Source of the DNA: Pseudovibrio axinellae
Lineage (GTDB): Bacteria; Pseudomonadota; Alphaproteobacteria; Rhizobiales; Stappiaceae
Assembly (NCBI RefSeq): GCF_900110875.1
Contig: NZ_FOFM01000007.1
Coordinates: 62,001-126,000 of the forward strand
Length of the DNA stretch: 64,000 nucleotides
Direction of reading: 5' to 3'
Part shown: piece by piece, positions 15,436 through 25,202 of the stretch
How positions within the stretch are numbered: position 1 is the first letter of the stretch
Layout of the letters: each line of letters opens with the position of its first letter
Notes under the pieces: generated by a model
The model's input: only the letters and a program-made list of their open reading frames with translations
The model's database searches: none
Told to the model about the DNA's origin: nothing
Made by a program: the position numbers and the translations under genes

Positions 15436-17226
15436 ATGAGCCAACAGGACCCAAAAAAACGGGAAAAGACGCTGCGTCCACTCGCAACCTTATTTCCTTA
15501 TCTATTAAGGCATAAGACCCGTCTTGTCCTTGCTACCATTGCGCTTTTGGCAGCAGCCGGCCTCACGTTGGTTTTACCAATCGCGGTTCGGTATATGGTA
15601 GATTATGGCTTTAGTGCTGATAACCCAAATCTGATTGACGACTATTTCATTGGCATCATCTTTGTGATCGCCTTACTAGCGGTCACAAGTGCACTGCGCT
15701 ATTACATGGTGATGATGATTGGCGAGCGGGTTGTTGCCGATCTCAGGTCCGATGTATTCCGGCACCTCACCTATCTCTCCCCGTCATTTTATGACAGATC
15801 CAAGTCTGGCGAGATCATTTCCCGCCTAACAGCTGACACCACGCTGATACAATCAGCATTTGGTGCAAGTGCATCAATCGCACTTAGGCACGTCTTGATG
15901 TTTGCTGGTTCCACAACCTTGATGGTCATCACCAGTCCAAGACTGTCTCTGTTCGTATTACTAGCGATACCATTGATAGTCCTGCCACTTCTCGGTTTTG
16001 GCCGGTCCGTGCGCAATCGAACGAGCCATGCACAATCCACGCTTGCAAATGCAATCGCCTATGCAACGGAAGTCCTTGGCTCAATCCGCACTCTACAAGC
16101 TTTCACGAATGAAAAAACCGTGTCAGACCAGTTTGGTGTTGACATTGAATCCACCTATGAAGCCGCGCTTGTTGCAACAAAAGCCCGCGCATTTCTAATC
16201 GCAACGATCATTTTGATTATCGCCTCAAGTATTGTTGCTGTGCTTTGGGTGGGTTCCCTCGATGTGGTTGAAGGCCGCATGTCAGGCGGGCAGCTAACAC
16301 AGTTCCTCATCTACTCCATCATTGCAGCTGGCGCCATGAGCGAACTCTCTCAGGTTTGGGGCGAGCTTGCAAAAGCTGCTGGCGCTGCTGACCGAATTAC
16401 AGGACTTCTCCACGTCCCTTCCGAAATCAATGCACCGGCGAAACCTGTTGCATTGCCCTCGACAACAAATGGTGAGATCTCATTCAACTCAGTCAGCTTC
16501 CATTACCCCACAGCTAAAGAAGCCGGCGTTTTGGAAAGCCTCAACCTTTCCATCAAGAAAGGTGAAACGGTCGCAATTGTTGGCCCTAGTGGAGCAGGCA
16601 AATCAACATTGATCCAGCTCCTCATGCGCTATTACGATCCTGTCTCAGGCCAAATCACAATGGATGGTGTGCAGCTTGATGCGACTGATCCACGAGAGCT
16701 TCGCAAACACATTGCGCTCGTTCCTCAAGATACAGCAATTTTCGGGACCTCGATCGCCGAAAATATATCCTTTGGCAAAGAAGGCGCAACACGTGAGCAG
16801 GTTATCGCTGCCGCTAAGTTTGCATTGGCCGCTAACTTCATCCAAGACATGAAGGATGGTTACGATACAGTCATCGGAGAGCGCGGCGTGACACTGTCTG
16901 GCGGGCAACGCCAGCGGATCGCAATCGCCCGAGCCATATTGAAGGATGCTCCGGTCCTGCTGCTTGACGAAGCGACCAGCGCACTTGATGCACAAAGTGA
17001 GACAATCGTCCAGAAAGCGCTCGACAAGCTCATGAAAGGCCGAACCACGCTTATCATCGCACACCGTTTGGCAACAGTTCTGAAAGCGGACCGTATCGTT
17101 GTAATGGACCGTGGCAAGATTGTGGAGGAAGGGACCCACGATACGCTTGTTGCGCAAAATGGGCTCTACGCAAAGCTGGCCAGAATGCAGTTTGAAGTTG
17201 GATCAGAAGCACTCAACTCAGAATAA
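15436..17226 (+). CDS. ABC transporter, fused permease and ATPase (MsbA-like exporter)
   Basis: Half-size ABC exporter of 596 aa. The N-terminal membrane domain (about 20-315) has six helices. The nucleotide-binding domain (about 340-590) has Walker A GPSGAGKST near 383, signature LSGGQRQR near 487, Walker B VLLLDEATSALD near 505 and the H-loop His in IAHRL. It works as a homodimer in the inner membrane. Lipid, peptide and drug export are all seen in this family and cannot be separated here. It is divergent from rpmE, a neighbourhood conserved in relatives. ATG 15436 follows CACGGGGGCAGC. Confidence 0.85.
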   Translation: MSQQDPKKREKTLRPLATLFPYLLRHKTRLVLATIALLAAAGLTLVLPIAVRYMVDYGFSADNPNLIDDYFIGIIFVIALLAVTSALRYYMVMMIGERVVADLRSDVFRHLTYLSPSFYDRSKSGEIISRLTADTTLIQSAFGASASIALRHVLMFAGSTTLMVITSPRLSLFVLLAIPLIVLPLLGFGRSVRNRTSHAQSTLANAIAYATEVLGSIRTLQAFTNEKTVSDQFGVDIESTYEAALVATKARAFLIATIILIIASSIVAVLWVGSLDVVEGRMSGGQLTQFLIYSIIAAGAMSELSQVWGELAKAAGAADRITGLLHVPSEINAPAKPVALPSTTNGEISFNSVSFHYPTAKEAGVLESLNLSIKKGETVAIVGPSGAGKSTLIQLLMRYYDPVSGQITMDGVQLDATDPRELRKHIALVPQDTAIFGTSIAENISFGKEGATREQVIAAAKFALAANFIQDMKDGYDTVIGERGVTLSGGQRQRIAIARAILKDAPVLLLDEATSALDAQSETIVQKALDKLMKGRTTLIIAHRLATVLKADRIVVMDRGKIVEEGTHDTLVAQNGLYAKLARMQFEVGSEALNSE

Positions 17227-17230
17227 ATAT

Positions 17231-17262
17231 AAAAGCCGCGTCTTATTGAGACGCGGCTTTTC
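17231..17262. terminator. Bidirectional terminator between ABC exporter and SDR genes
   Basis: AAAAGCCGCGTCT (17231-17243) pairs perfectly with AGACGCGGCTTTT (17249-17261). A and T runs on both sides serve both converging genes. Confidence 0.88.
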
Positions 17263-17281
17263 AAATTCAAATATACAAATC

Positions 17282-18073
17282 TTACTCAGGCGCAGTCACA
17301 TCGACTGTGTAGTTCAGCGGCAAACGCGCACCATCTGCAAAGATGGTCTGTCCAGAGACATAACTTGCATCATCCGAAGCAAGGAACGATGCAACACCAG
17401 CAATTTCTGAAGGCTGCCCCAAACGCCCAAGAGGGGTGCGGGAAAGCACTTTGTTCATCTTGCTCTCATCTTGAACAACCGCTTTCAACATATCTGTCTC
17501 AATTGAGCCTGGCCCAATTCCGTTCACACGAATGCCGTACTTGGCAAGCGCAACAGCAGAAACATTCGTCAGCTGGTTCAAGCCCCCTTTAGAAACCGTA
17601 TAAGGGACTTGTTCCGGGATCGCGAGAACACTGTTTACAGAGCTGATATTGATGATTATTCCGGCGCTACCGCCCTCTTCAATCTTCTCTACCATGTGCC
17701 GGGCAACCGCCTGCGAACACAAGAAAGCCCCTTTCAGGTTGACCTGCAAGACACGATCGAAATCATCTTCAGAAAGCGTCAGAAAGTCCCCTGCAGCTGT
17801 TACACCCGCGTTATTGACCAAGACATCGATGTCACCAAATTCATCAAGAGTGTTGGCAACCATATTGCGCACATCCAAACGGACCCCAACATCGCAATGA
17901 CAGAATGCAACATGCCCGAACTCAGAAAGCGCTTCTTGAGCTGCCTCACCGGCGCGTTCATCAGCGTCGGAAATCATGACTTTGGCGCCGTCTTCCAAAA
18001 ATCGCTGCGCAATAGCGTAACCAATGCCTTGAGCGCCACCGGTTACGATCGCAACTTTTCTGTCTAGTTTCAC
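17282..18073 (-). CDS. SDR family NAD(P)-dependent oxidoreductase
   Basis: Classical short-chain dehydrogenase of 263 aa. The cofactor motif TGGAQGIG is at 11-18, D61 probably binds the adenine, and NNAG is at 87-90. The catalytic Ser is S144 or S145, with Tyr158 and Lys162 in YTVSK. The C-terminus PLGRLGQPSEIAGVASFLASDDASYVSGQTIFADGA matches glucose/ribitol-dehydrogenase and FabG-like enzymes. Substrate is not determinable. It lies downstream of prpE in the same direction with a gap of about 100 bp, so co-transcription is possible. Confidence 0.82.
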   Translation of the reverse strand: MKLDRKVAIVTGGAQGIGYAIAQRFLEDGAKVMISDADERAGEAAQEALSEFGHVAFCHCDVGVRLDVRNMVANTLDEFGDIDVLVNNAGVTAAGDFLTLSEDDFDRVLQVNLKGAFLCSQAVARHMVEKIEEGGSAGIIINISSVNSVLAIPEQVPYTVSKGGLNQLTNVSAVALAKYGIRVNGIGPGSIETDMLKAVVQDESKMNKVLSRTPLGRLGQPSEIAGVASFLASDDASYVSGQTIFADGARLPLNYTVDVTAPE

Positions 18074-18175
18074 TTTGAAGATACCCCTGGCACTGCCGAA
18101 ATTTCGCCGACCTTAATCTGTCAAGCTCAGCATGTCGATGCACTTCTCCTGCAAAACTGCGTAGAAACCCTAGCA

Positions 18176-20089
18176 TTAGCTAGCTGAGGCCAATCCTCTC
18201 ACTGAAATCGCTTCAGCAATCTCATCCAAAATCGCAGGGTCATCAATGGTTGCGGGCATACGAAACTCCTGACCATCGACAATTTTCCTCATCGTCGCAC
18301 GGAGGATCTTACCCGACCTGGTTTTCGGCAACCGATCAACCGTAATCGCCAGCTTAAACGCAGCAACCGGCCCAACCTTGTCACGAACCAGCATAACAAG
18401 CTCTTTTTCGATCACCTCTGTTGATTTCGTAACACCGCTTTTCAGCACAACAAAACCGCAGGGCAATTGCCCTTTAAGATTGTCTGCAATCCCAATAACA
18501 GCGCACTCCGCCACATCAGGATGTTCAGATAGAACCTCTTCCATTCCACCCGTGGACAAACGGTGGCCAGCAACATTGATGATGTCATCTGTGCGGGACA
18601 TGATAAAGAGATACCCATCCTCATCAATCATGCCAGCATCGGCAGTCTTATAGTAACCAGGGAACTCAGCAAGGTATGCTTCTTTGAAACGCTCATCAGC
18701 ATTCCACAGCGTTGGCAGGCACCCAGGGGGCATCGGCAGCTTGATAACAATATTGCCTAGCTCACCTGTTCCAACACCATTTCCCTCATCATCCAGCACC
18801 CTCATGTCGTAGCCAGGCATTGGCACTGTAGAGCTCCCAAGTTTAACTGGGAGCTTCCCCAGACCCAATGGATTGCCCGCAATACACCAGCCTGTTTCAG
18901 TTTGCCACCAGTGATCAATAACCGGTACACCAAGTAAGTTTTCCGCCCATAGGATGGTATCAGGGTCAGCACGTTCCCCAGCAAGGAACAAAGAACGCAA
19001 CCCACCAAGACTATACTTTGTCAGCTCCGTACCTTCCGGGTCCTCCTTCTTGATTGCGCGAAATGCTGTTGGTGCAGTAAATAAGGAGACAACAGCGTGC
19101 TCAGAAATCACACGCCAGAAAGCGCCTGCATCCGGTGTGCCCACAGGCTTACCTTCATAAAGCACCGTTGCCGCGCCATGAAGAAGCGGCGCATAAACGA
19201 TGTAGGAATGTCCAACGACCCAACCAACATCTGATGCCGCCCAGAAGACTTCACCCGGATCAATACCGTACAAGTTCTCCATAGACCATTTAAGAGCCAC
19301 CATATGGCCCCCATTGTCACGCACCACGCCTTTGGGTTGGCCAGTCGTGCCAGAGGTGTAAAGCACATAGAGAGGATCTGTTGCGGAAACAGCGACACAT
19401 TCGGTTGTCATTTTCTCAGTGACAGCAACATCCATCAAAGCACCGAGGTCGTAATCTCGCCCCTCGATCAACTCTGCCAGGTGTTGCTCGCGTTGCTGAA
19501 CAAAGCAAAAATCCGGTTTGTGAGAGGACAGCTCAATTGCTTTGTCGAGCAGCGGTTTATATTCAACCACGCGTCCAGGCTCAACACCACAGGATGCGGT
19601 AACAATCGCCTTCGGTTGGCAATCATCGATACGAACTGCAAGCTCTTGCGAAGCAAATCCGCCAAACACAACCGAGTGGATCGCCCCAAGCCGTGCACAG
19701 GCCAGCATTGCAAAGGTCGCTTGCGGAATCATCGGCATGTAGATCAGCACCATTGTGCCCTTCTCTACGCCTTTTTCGCGCAACAACGCTGCCATCGCGC
19801 CCACCTGCTCCTGCAATTCAAGGTACGTATAGGTGCGCTTTCCGCCCGTCACAGCACTGTCGTAGATAATTGCTGGCTGGCCCGGACGGCCATGTTCAAC
19901 ATGCCGGTCAACGCAGTTATAACAAGTGTTGCACTCGCCTCCTACGAACCATCGTCCATAAGGCCCCAGCGAGCCGTCAAATGTTTTTGTGTAGGGTGTA
20001 AACCAGTCAATACCCTTGGCCGCCTCATCCCAAAAGGCCTCGCCATTGTCTTTCCACCCATCGTAAACATCTTGGTATCGGCTCGTCAT
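18176..20089 (-). CDS. prpE: Propionyl-CoA synthetase
   Basis: AMP-forming acyl-CoA synthetase of 637 aa that activates propionate (and probably other short acids) to the CoA ester. ATG 20089 (MTSRYQDVYDGWKDNGEAFWDEAAKGIDW) is the usual PrpE start; the frame extends 14 residues upstream. The core has VLYTSGTTGQPKGVVRDNGGH (AMP-binding P-loop), HWWQTETGW and RTDDIINVAGHRLSTG. The acetyl-regulated Lys is in KTRSGKILRATMR. The CNTCYNCVDRHV region is typical of PrpE rather than acetyl-CoA synthetase. It is divergent from the TauE/SafE genes. Propionate would next need a carboxylase or methylcitrate route, which is not in this window. Confidence 0.85.
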   Translation of the reverse strand: MTSRYQDVYDGWKDNGEAFWDEAAKGIDWFTPYTKTFDGSLGPYGRWFVGGECNTCYNCVDRHVEHGRPGQPAIIYDSAVTGGKRTYTYLELQEQVGAMAALLREKGVEKGTMVLIYMPMIPQATFAMLACARLGAIHSVVFGGFASQELAVRIDDCQPKAIVTASCGVEPGRVVEYKPLLDKAIELSSHKPDFCFVQQREQHLAELIEGRDYDLGALMDVAVTEKMTTECVAVSATDPLYVLYTSGTTGQPKGVVRDNGGHMVALKWSMENLYGIDPGEVFWAASDVGWVVGHSYIVYAPLLHGAATVLYEGKPVGTPDAGAFWRVISEHAVVSLFTAPTAFRAIKKEDPEGTELTKYSLGGLRSLFLAGERADPDTILWAENLLGVPVIDHWWQTETGWCIAGNPLGLGKLPVKLGSSTVPMPGYDMRVLDDEGNGVGTGELGNIVIKLPMPPGCLPTLWNADERFKEAYLAEFPGYYKTADAGMIDEDGYLFIMSRTDDIINVAGHRLSTGGMEEVLSEHPDVAECAVIGIADNLKGQLPCGFVVLKSGVTKSTEVIEKELVMLVRDKVGPVAAFKLAITVDRLPKTRSGKILRATMRKIVDGQEFRMPATIDDPAILDEIAEAISVRGLASAS

Positions 20090-20263
20090 AACTGGTCTCC
20101 TCCCGCGCACGCCTGCATGGTACCTGTCCACAGATCACGTGAAGACTGAGCCTTGACTCACGCAAAGGCAAGTTTCCCTGTATTAGAAAATCGGCTTATA
20201 ACTAAAGATGGCCCCAAAGTTTTAACCCGTCTATTCCCTGATTTTCGCTTATTTTAAAAGGAC

Positions 20264-20285
20264 TTTCCTGAACCGTTTCGGGAAA
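20264..20285 (+). promoter_or_regulatory. Hairpin or operator just upstream of the first tauE-like gene
   Basis: TTTCCTGAA (20264-20272) pairs with TTCGGGAAA (20277-20285) around CCGT, with one wobble, ending 9 nt before the ATG. It may hold the ribosome binding site in structure or serve as a DNA site; the sequence cannot decide. Confidence 0.35.
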
Positions 20286-20294
20286 CAGCTAATC

Positions 20295-21050
20295 ATGCCC
20301 CTAACAGACCCCTTCTTCTATATCTGTGCAATACCGGCTGTTATCATGGTTGGTGTCGCAAAAGGAGGCTTCGGAGGAGGGCTCGCTCTTGTTGGCGTGC
20401 CAATGTTGTCCCTAGCAATTCCGCCGGTACAGGCAGCTGGAATACTTCTGCCTATTCTTCTTGTCATGGATGCAGTCGGGCTTTTCTCGTACCGAGCAAT
20501 CTATTGCAGGAAGACACTTTTGATTTTGGTCCCAGCTGGCTTAATGGGCATTCTATTCGGCTACTTTACCGCAGCTGTCATATCAGAAACGCTCGTTCGC
20601 CTTGTCACTGGTACAATCGCTTTAATATTCGTTGCCGATTATTGGTTCGGCAAAAAAGCGAGCAAACCATCCAAGCCGCATAATGTCATTTTTGGCGGCA
20701 TCTGGGGTGCAATATCAGGAACAACCAGCTTCCTCGCCCACGCGGGTGGCCCTCCATTTCAGATGTACGTTCTTCCTTTAAAGCTCGCTCCACCTGTCAT
20801 GGCTGGCACTGCCGTCATCTTTTTCGCAATCATCAATTTCTCAAAGGTTGTGCCGTATTATGCACTGGGACAGTTTGATTCACAGAACATAACAACATCT
20901 CTGGTTTTGCTTCCCATTGCGCCGCTTGCCACACTGGCTGGCATCAAAATTGTAAGGCACATCAACAAAAAGATGTTTTACAACATCACCTACGCAGGCC
21001 TATTTGGAGTCGCACTTAAACTCATTTGGGATGGTATCACAGGCCTCTAA
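20295..21050 (+). CDS. TauE/SafE family sulfite/organosulfonate exporter, copy 1
   Basis: Inner-membrane permease of 251 aa with about eight helices, in two halves each carrying the family repeat. The signature AKGGFGGGLALVGVPMLSL is at about 20-38. The second half has FLAHAGGPPFQMYVLPLKL near 149-167. The family exports sulfite, sulfoacetate or related anions and is otherwise poorly specified. It is followed 87 bp later by a clear paralog, so the pair arose by tandem duplication. The ATG at 20295 lies 9 nt after a hairpin. Confidence 0.82.
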   Translation: MPLTDPFFYICAIPAVIMVGVAKGGFGGGLALVGVPMLSLAIPPVQAAGILLPILLVMDAVGLFSYRAIYCRKTLLILVPAGLMGILFGYFTAAVISETLVRLVTGTIALIFVADYWFGKKASKPSKPHNVIFGGIWGAISGTTSFLAHAGGPPFQMYVLPLKLAPPVMAGTAVIFFAIINFSKVVPYYALGQFDSQNITTSLVLLPIAPLATLAGIKIVRHINKKMFYNITYAGLFGVALKLIWDGITGL

Positions 21051-21137
21051 AACGCGTCATAAAACAAGAAATATCGCAGTTTTGGTTGCTTCATTTTTCG
21101 CGTAGAAAGAACGTGAACGGCCTCGACCGAAGGATTA

Positions 21138-21908
21138 TTGCTGTTGCAAGACATCATCACCAATCCGCTGTTTTATCTTGTAGCAATCCCTGCTCTGGCT
21201 ATCGTCGGCATTTCAAAAGGTGGCTTTGGTGGAGGCGTAGCCATTCTCGGTGTGCCTATGTTGAGTTTGATCATCTCACCCGTGCAGGCAGCCGCGATTT
21301 TACTGCCACTTTTGGTCGCAATGGATATTGTCGGCCTTGTTGCCTACCGAAACAGTTATGATGCAACAGTTCTAAAGCTCACAATTCCGGCAGGTATACT
21401 AGGAATAACAATAGGTTGGGCAACAGCAGTATATTTAAGCGAAGCAGTCATACGACTTATCATCGGCGGAATTGCACTTGCATTTGTCATGAAGTACTGG
21501 ATCGGTGATAAAGTGGAGCAAGACGCGCCGAAACCGAGTAGAGCAAAAGGTTTTTTGTGGGGCACGGTGGCAGGCTTTACGAGCTTCATTTCCCATGCAG
21601 GTGGCCCGCCCTACCAAATTTATGCACTTCCGCTCAAACTTCCAACCTTAGTTTTTGCAGGAACTACCGTTGTCTTTTTCGCGATCATCAACGCGTTGAA
21701 GCTCATACCCTATACAATGCTGGGCGCATTTGACACGCAAAACCTAACTGCATCAGCCGTGTTACTGCCATTTGCACCACTAAGCATGTTTATGGGAGTC
21801 AAAATCGCGAAGGTTATCAACCAGCAGATTTTTTACAAGGTCACCTATTTCGGTGTTTTTATCGTCTCGATAAAATTAATCTCTGACGGCTTAGTTACGC
21901 TCTTCTAG
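21138..21908 (+). CDS. TauE/SafE family permease, copy 2 (paralog of preceding gene)
   Basis: Permease of 256 aa closely resembling its upstream neighbour: SKGGFGGGVAILGVPMLSLIISPVQAAAILLPLL versus AKGGFGGGLALVGVPMLSL, then FISHAGGPPYQIYALPLKLPT. The start is probably TTG at 21138 or 21144, since GAAGGA lies just upstream and no ATG fits before the conserved NPLFY. Its 3' end overlaps the converging membrane-protein gene by 18 bp. Copies may differ in substrate or may form one operon raising dosage. Confidence 0.8.
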   Translation: MLLQDIITNPLFYLVAIPALAIVGISKGGFGGGVAILGVPMLSLIISPVQAAAILLPLLVAMDIVGLVAYRNSYDATVLKLTIPAGILGITIGWATAVYLSEAVIRLIIGGIALAFVMKYWIGDKVEQDAPKPSRAKGFLWGTVAGFTSFISHAGGPPYQIYALPLKLPTLVFAGTTVVFFAIINALKLIPYTMLGAFDTQNLTASAVLLPFAPLSMFMGVKIAKVINQQIFYKVTYFGVFIVSIKLISDGLVTLF

Positions 21909-22466
21909 CCCTTGGTAGAGAACGCTTTTGAAAGTGTCGATCGGCCCATTGACCTTTGGTCGAACCCCTGGATTAGACTTCCAGGTCACTCTGTTTTGCA
22001 AATAACTAAAAGGATCGCTCAGGTGTAAGTCACGGGTATCGGCCGAAACAACACGGTACAAAATCTGTTTTGCACCGTATGTTCCCAGCAAATCACCTGC
22101 ATATTCAGAGCTTGGCGGCTGTCCTTCCACCAACGAAAAGAAGTAGCTGCGTAATTTATCTGTCACGCCCACCGAAGATTTGTCTTCAGCAAGGTTAAAC
22201 TGCAGGCTAACAACCACGAAAATTACAGTCGTAATTGCCCACAAGTACCAATGATCGCGCAACTGGCTAAAGATGACAGCACGATCAAGATAAAGCTGTA
22301 TGAGAACCGGGAAAGCAACAAGCAGCACAAACCACTGCGGGTCCTGCGAGGCCGGTGAACCTCCAGTAGCGAAAATGTACCCCGTTAAAGCCACGGTAAC
22401 CGCACAGAAAAGCACACCAAAGAATATGGCGATCTTCCCCTGTCGATTTGGTGTCATTACGGTCAT
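21891..22466 (-). CDS. Hypothetical membrane protein
   Basis: Protein of 191 aa that I do not recognise. Three hydrophobic segments lie near residues 11-34 (IAIFFGVLFCAVTVALTGYIFA), 44-60 (WFVLLVAFPVLIQLYL) and 72-92 (HWYLWAITTVIFVVVSLQF). A soluble C-terminal half of about 95 residues follows (DKLRSYFFSLVEG, NRVTWKSNPGVRPKVNGPIDTFKSVLYQGLEE). The 3' end overlaps the tauE paralog on the other strand by 18 bp. The function is open; it may be a species-level orphan. Confidence 0.5.
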   Translation of the reverse strand: MTVMTPNRQGKIAIFFGVLFCAVTVALTGYIFATGGSPASQDPQWFVLLVAFPVLIQLYLDRAVIFSQLRDHWYLWAITTVIFVVVSLQFNLAEDKSSVGVTDKLRSYFFSLVEGQPPSSEYAGDLLGTYGAKQILYRVVSADTRDLHLSDPFSYLQNRVTWKSNPGVRPKVNGPIDTFKSVLYQGLEERN

Positions 22467-22935
22467 ATAGGCCCTGCTTGCTCGCCGCGACTCCGTTCGA
22501 ATGGATCGCGGTTTTCTTTCTTTTATCAGACGGGCCTACATTACAAATCGAAAGGCAAACGGGGAAGGCTTCATGGGTGTTGCAAATTGTCGCGAGCGTT
22601 ATTCTTCCTCGCCAAAGAAACAGCACTCCACCTATTTCGTTAAATTATGTATGAATGCAACTATGGAAAATATTTTTATCTCGTATAGCAACACCACACC
22701 ACCTATTACCTAGAAAATACTTATATATAAAAGTCTAAAAGCAAGCAGTATCTCAGACTAAACTCCAAGGCACCCGCACTATCTCGGTGACATATACTCA
22801 GATATATCCCAATATGAGATGAACTTAATTCCTAGCACCAGGCAGTAAAACTGTAACCGCCTCGGAAAATCTGACGAGACCTTCTAGGATATTTTTTCAT
22901 CCAATTAGCGGGAAATTGATCGCCGGGAGAATTTG
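22467..22935. other. AT-rich intergenic region, no gene recognised
   Basis: Divergent promoter region between the membrane protein and the acyl-CoA ligase. Short frames in it lack conserved features. It includes AT-rich tracts near 22700-22740 but no repeat or hairpin that I can defend. Confidence 0.5.
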
Positions 22936-24582
22936 ATGAAAAACGCGCCATCCAACACATCTTATTTCGAATGTGGCCTCCCCAAAACGGATGCCAATTA
23001 CACTCCATTGAGCCCGCTAAGCTTTCTAGAAAGAGCGGCAAAGGTATTTCCAGACCACACTGCCATCATCCATGGCAACATACACAGGCCTTATAAAGAG
23101 TTTTATGAGCGTTCCATCCGCCTCGCCAGCGCTCTTCAGCAGCTCGGAATTGGTAAAAACGACTGCGTTTCAGTCATGTTGCCCAATACCCCTCCCATGC
23201 TCGAAGCCCATTATGGCGTTCCAATGGCAGGCGCTGTGCTCCATGCCCTCAACACAAGGCTCGATGCAGCTATCTTGGCATTTCAACTGGATCATGCCGA
23301 AAGCAAGCTGGTCATCGTTGATCGTGAATTCTCAAAGGTCATGAGCGAAGCATTGCAACTTGCCACAGTTAAGCCGCGTGTCGTGCTTTATGACGACAAG
23401 GAGTTCCCTCAATCAGCTCCAGAAATCGGAGAAATGGAATACGAGGAACTTGTCGAAAGCGGCACCTCTGACTTTAAATGGCAACTCCCTGCTGATGAAT
23501 GGGATGCAATTTCGCTCAACTACACCTCAGGCACCACTGGAAACCCTAAAGGTGTGGTCTACCATCATCGTGGAGCCTACTTGCTGGCGCAGGCAAACAT
23601 TATCACCGCCGCCATGGGCAAGCACCCAGTCTACCTTTGGACGCTCCCCATGTTCCACTGCAATGGCTGGTGCTTCCCTTGGTCACTTTCACTCGTTGCT
23701 GGAACCCATGTCTGCCTCCGACAGGTCAGGCAAGCTCAAATCTGGGATGCGCTTGCTGATGAAAAAGTCACCCACCTTTGTGGCGCGCCAATTGTGATGT
23801 CGACAATGCTCAACACACCGCAGGACCAGAAACGAAAGCTCAGCCACCAGGTCGAGTTCTTTACAGCTGCTGCTCCCCCGCCAGAGGCCGTTCTTGCTGC
23901 AATGGCTCAAGAAGGCTTCAGTGTTACACATCTCTATGGCCTGACAGAAGTTTATGGCCCCGCCGTTGTGAATGAATGGCGCAGTCAATGGAGTGGCTTA
24001 CCTGCTTCCAAACAAGCTGCGCTGAAAGCACGGCAAGGCGTCAACTACGTCGCGCTTCAGGACCTTGCTGTCCTAGACCCGGAAACCATGCAGCCTGTTC
24101 CAGCCGATGGTGAAACCATTGGTGAGGTGATGTTCAAGGGCAATGTCGTGATGAAGGGCTATCTAAAGAACCCTTCAGCAACACAAGAAGCATTTGCTGG
24201 TGGCTGGTTCCACTCTGGTGATCTAGGGGTGCAACATGAGGATGGTTATGTACAACTCAAAGACCGCTCCAAGGACATCATAATCTCTGGGGGTGAAAAC
24301 ATCTCATCCATAGAAATTGAAGAGGTCCTGTATAAACATCCCGATATCTCTGCTGCAGCAGTGGTTGCTCGCCCGGACGATAAATGGGGGGAGACACCTT
24401 GCGCATTTATCGAACTGCGAGAAAACAGCAGTGTAACAGAAGAGGCAATCATCCAATATTGCAAACAGCATATGGCAAGCTTTAAAGCGCCAAGATCTGT
24501 AGTGTTTAAAGACCTCCCCAAAACATCAACCGGCAAGATACAAAAATTCGTCCTGCGCGAAGAGGCTAAAAAACTCGCCTGA
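22936..24582 (+). CDS. Acyl-CoA synthetase (AMP-binding, AlkK/DmdB-like)
   Basis: AMP-forming acyl-CoA ligase of 548 aa. ATG 22936 follows GGGAGAATTTG. The P-loop YTSGTTGNPKGVVYHHRG is near 196-213, LPMFHCNGWCFPW near 238, YGLTEVYGP near 336 and the hinge RSKDIIISGGENISS near 442. The catalytic Lys lies in KTSTGKIQK about 15 residues from the end. The sequence style matches the medium-chain AlkK/methylmercaptopropionate-CoA ligase (DmdB) group. DMSP metabolism is possible in a marine species, but nothing else from that pathway is nearby, so specificity stays open. Confidence 0.82.
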   Translation: MKNAPSNTSYFECGLPKTDANYTPLSPLSFLERAAKVFPDHTAIIHGNIHRPYKEFYERSIRLASALQQLGIGKNDCVSVMLPNTPPMLEAHYGVPMAGAVLHALNTRLDAAILAFQLDHAESKLVIVDREFSKVMSEALQLATVKPRVVLYDDKEFPQSAPEIGEMEYEELVESGTSDFKWQLPADEWDAISLNYTSGTTGNPKGVVYHHRGAYLLAQANIITAAMGKHPVYLWTLPMFHCNGWCFPWSLSLVAGTHVCLRQVRQAQIWDALADEKVTHLCGAPIVMSTMLNTPQDQKRKLSHQVEFFTAAAPPPEAVLAAMAQEGFSVTHLYGLTEVYGPAVVNEWRSQWSGLPASKQAALKARQGVNYVALQDLAVLDPETMQPVPADGETIGEVMFKGNVVMKGYLKNPSATQEAFAGGWFHSGDLGVQHEDGYVQLKDRSKDIIISGGENISSIEIEEVLYKHPDISAAAVVARPDDKWGETPCAFIELRENSSVTEEAIIQYCKQHMASFKAPRSVVFKDLPKTSTGKIQKFVLREEAKKLA

Positions 24583-24584
24583 CC

Positions 24585-24618
24585 AAAAAAAATGCGCCGC
24601 TTAGAGCGGCGCATTTAA
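24585..24618. terminator. Bidirectional terminator between acyl-CoA ligase and ydcH-like gene
   Basis: AAATGCGCCGCT (24590-24601) pairs with AGCGGCGCATTT (24605-24616) around TAG, preceded by an A run. Confidence 0.85.
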
Positions 24619-24640
24619 AGTATTTGAAGGTGTAGAAGAA

Positions 24641-24811
24641 CTAGCCTGACACGCGTATTCGCGAGATCTCATCCTTTAGCTTCAACTTTTGTCTCTTAAG
24701 CTGCCCAATTTCCAGCTCGTCAATCGAAGGGTGATGCTTCGTACTTTCGAGCTCCTTCTCAATATTTTCATGACGGCGCTCCAACTCAGTCAAATGCTCA
24801 CGGATGGACAT
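24641..24811 (-). CDS. YdcH family protein (DUF465), copy 1
   Basis: Small helical protein of 56 aa. ATG 24811 is chosen because AGGAGGA lies 9 nt upstream; the longer frame upstream is not conserved in character. MSIREHLTELERRHENIEKELESTKHHPSIDELEIGQLKRQKLKLKDEISRIR fits the DUF465 pattern of two helices ending in LKkqKLklKDEI. Function is unknown. A second member is divergently placed 391 bp away. Confidence 0.78.
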   Translation of the reverse strand: MSIREHLTELERRHENIEKELESTKHHPSIDELEIGQLKRQKLKLKDEISRIRVSG

Positions 24812-25202
24812 AGGCTTTAATCCTCCTACATTGTCTCTGTTACAAGCGGATGATGGCACCATTTTATTGAGTTGTCGAACGATGATTAGCTGTTTTTTGG
24901 CAGCTCCACAACGAGAGGTCGTTAAATCATTCAAAACAGATTGAACTTATAAATTGCCAAGTATTTTTCATGGTTTTTTACATTGCAAAAAAGCAGAGTA
25001 AACCAAGTTTTTAAAACTATATATACGCGGCGTAAATTTAGATATTGAATATACTCTCTGTAAAAGAGTGAGACTCATTTTCATCGTGTCAGCACATTCT
25101 GTATACTCCTCATCAACGATTAATTGCGACAACGCGTCCCACCTGTTTTTCGTTCAGCAAGGGCGACACTAAAACGAATACCTGTCACGTAAGGACAAGC
25201 CA
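24812..25202. other. Divergent intergenic region between two ydcH-like genes
   Basis: AT-rich from about 24930 to 25080 (tracts such as TATATATAC) and probably holds promoters for both flanking small genes. No open frame or stable hairpin stands out. Confidence 0.45.

Noticed and set aside
22936..24582. Assignment of the acyl-CoA ligase as DmdB in DMSP degradation
   Set aside because: Motif style is compatible, but no dmdA, dmdC or dmdD gene is near and family members overlap in sequence; left as a general acyl-CoA synthetase.
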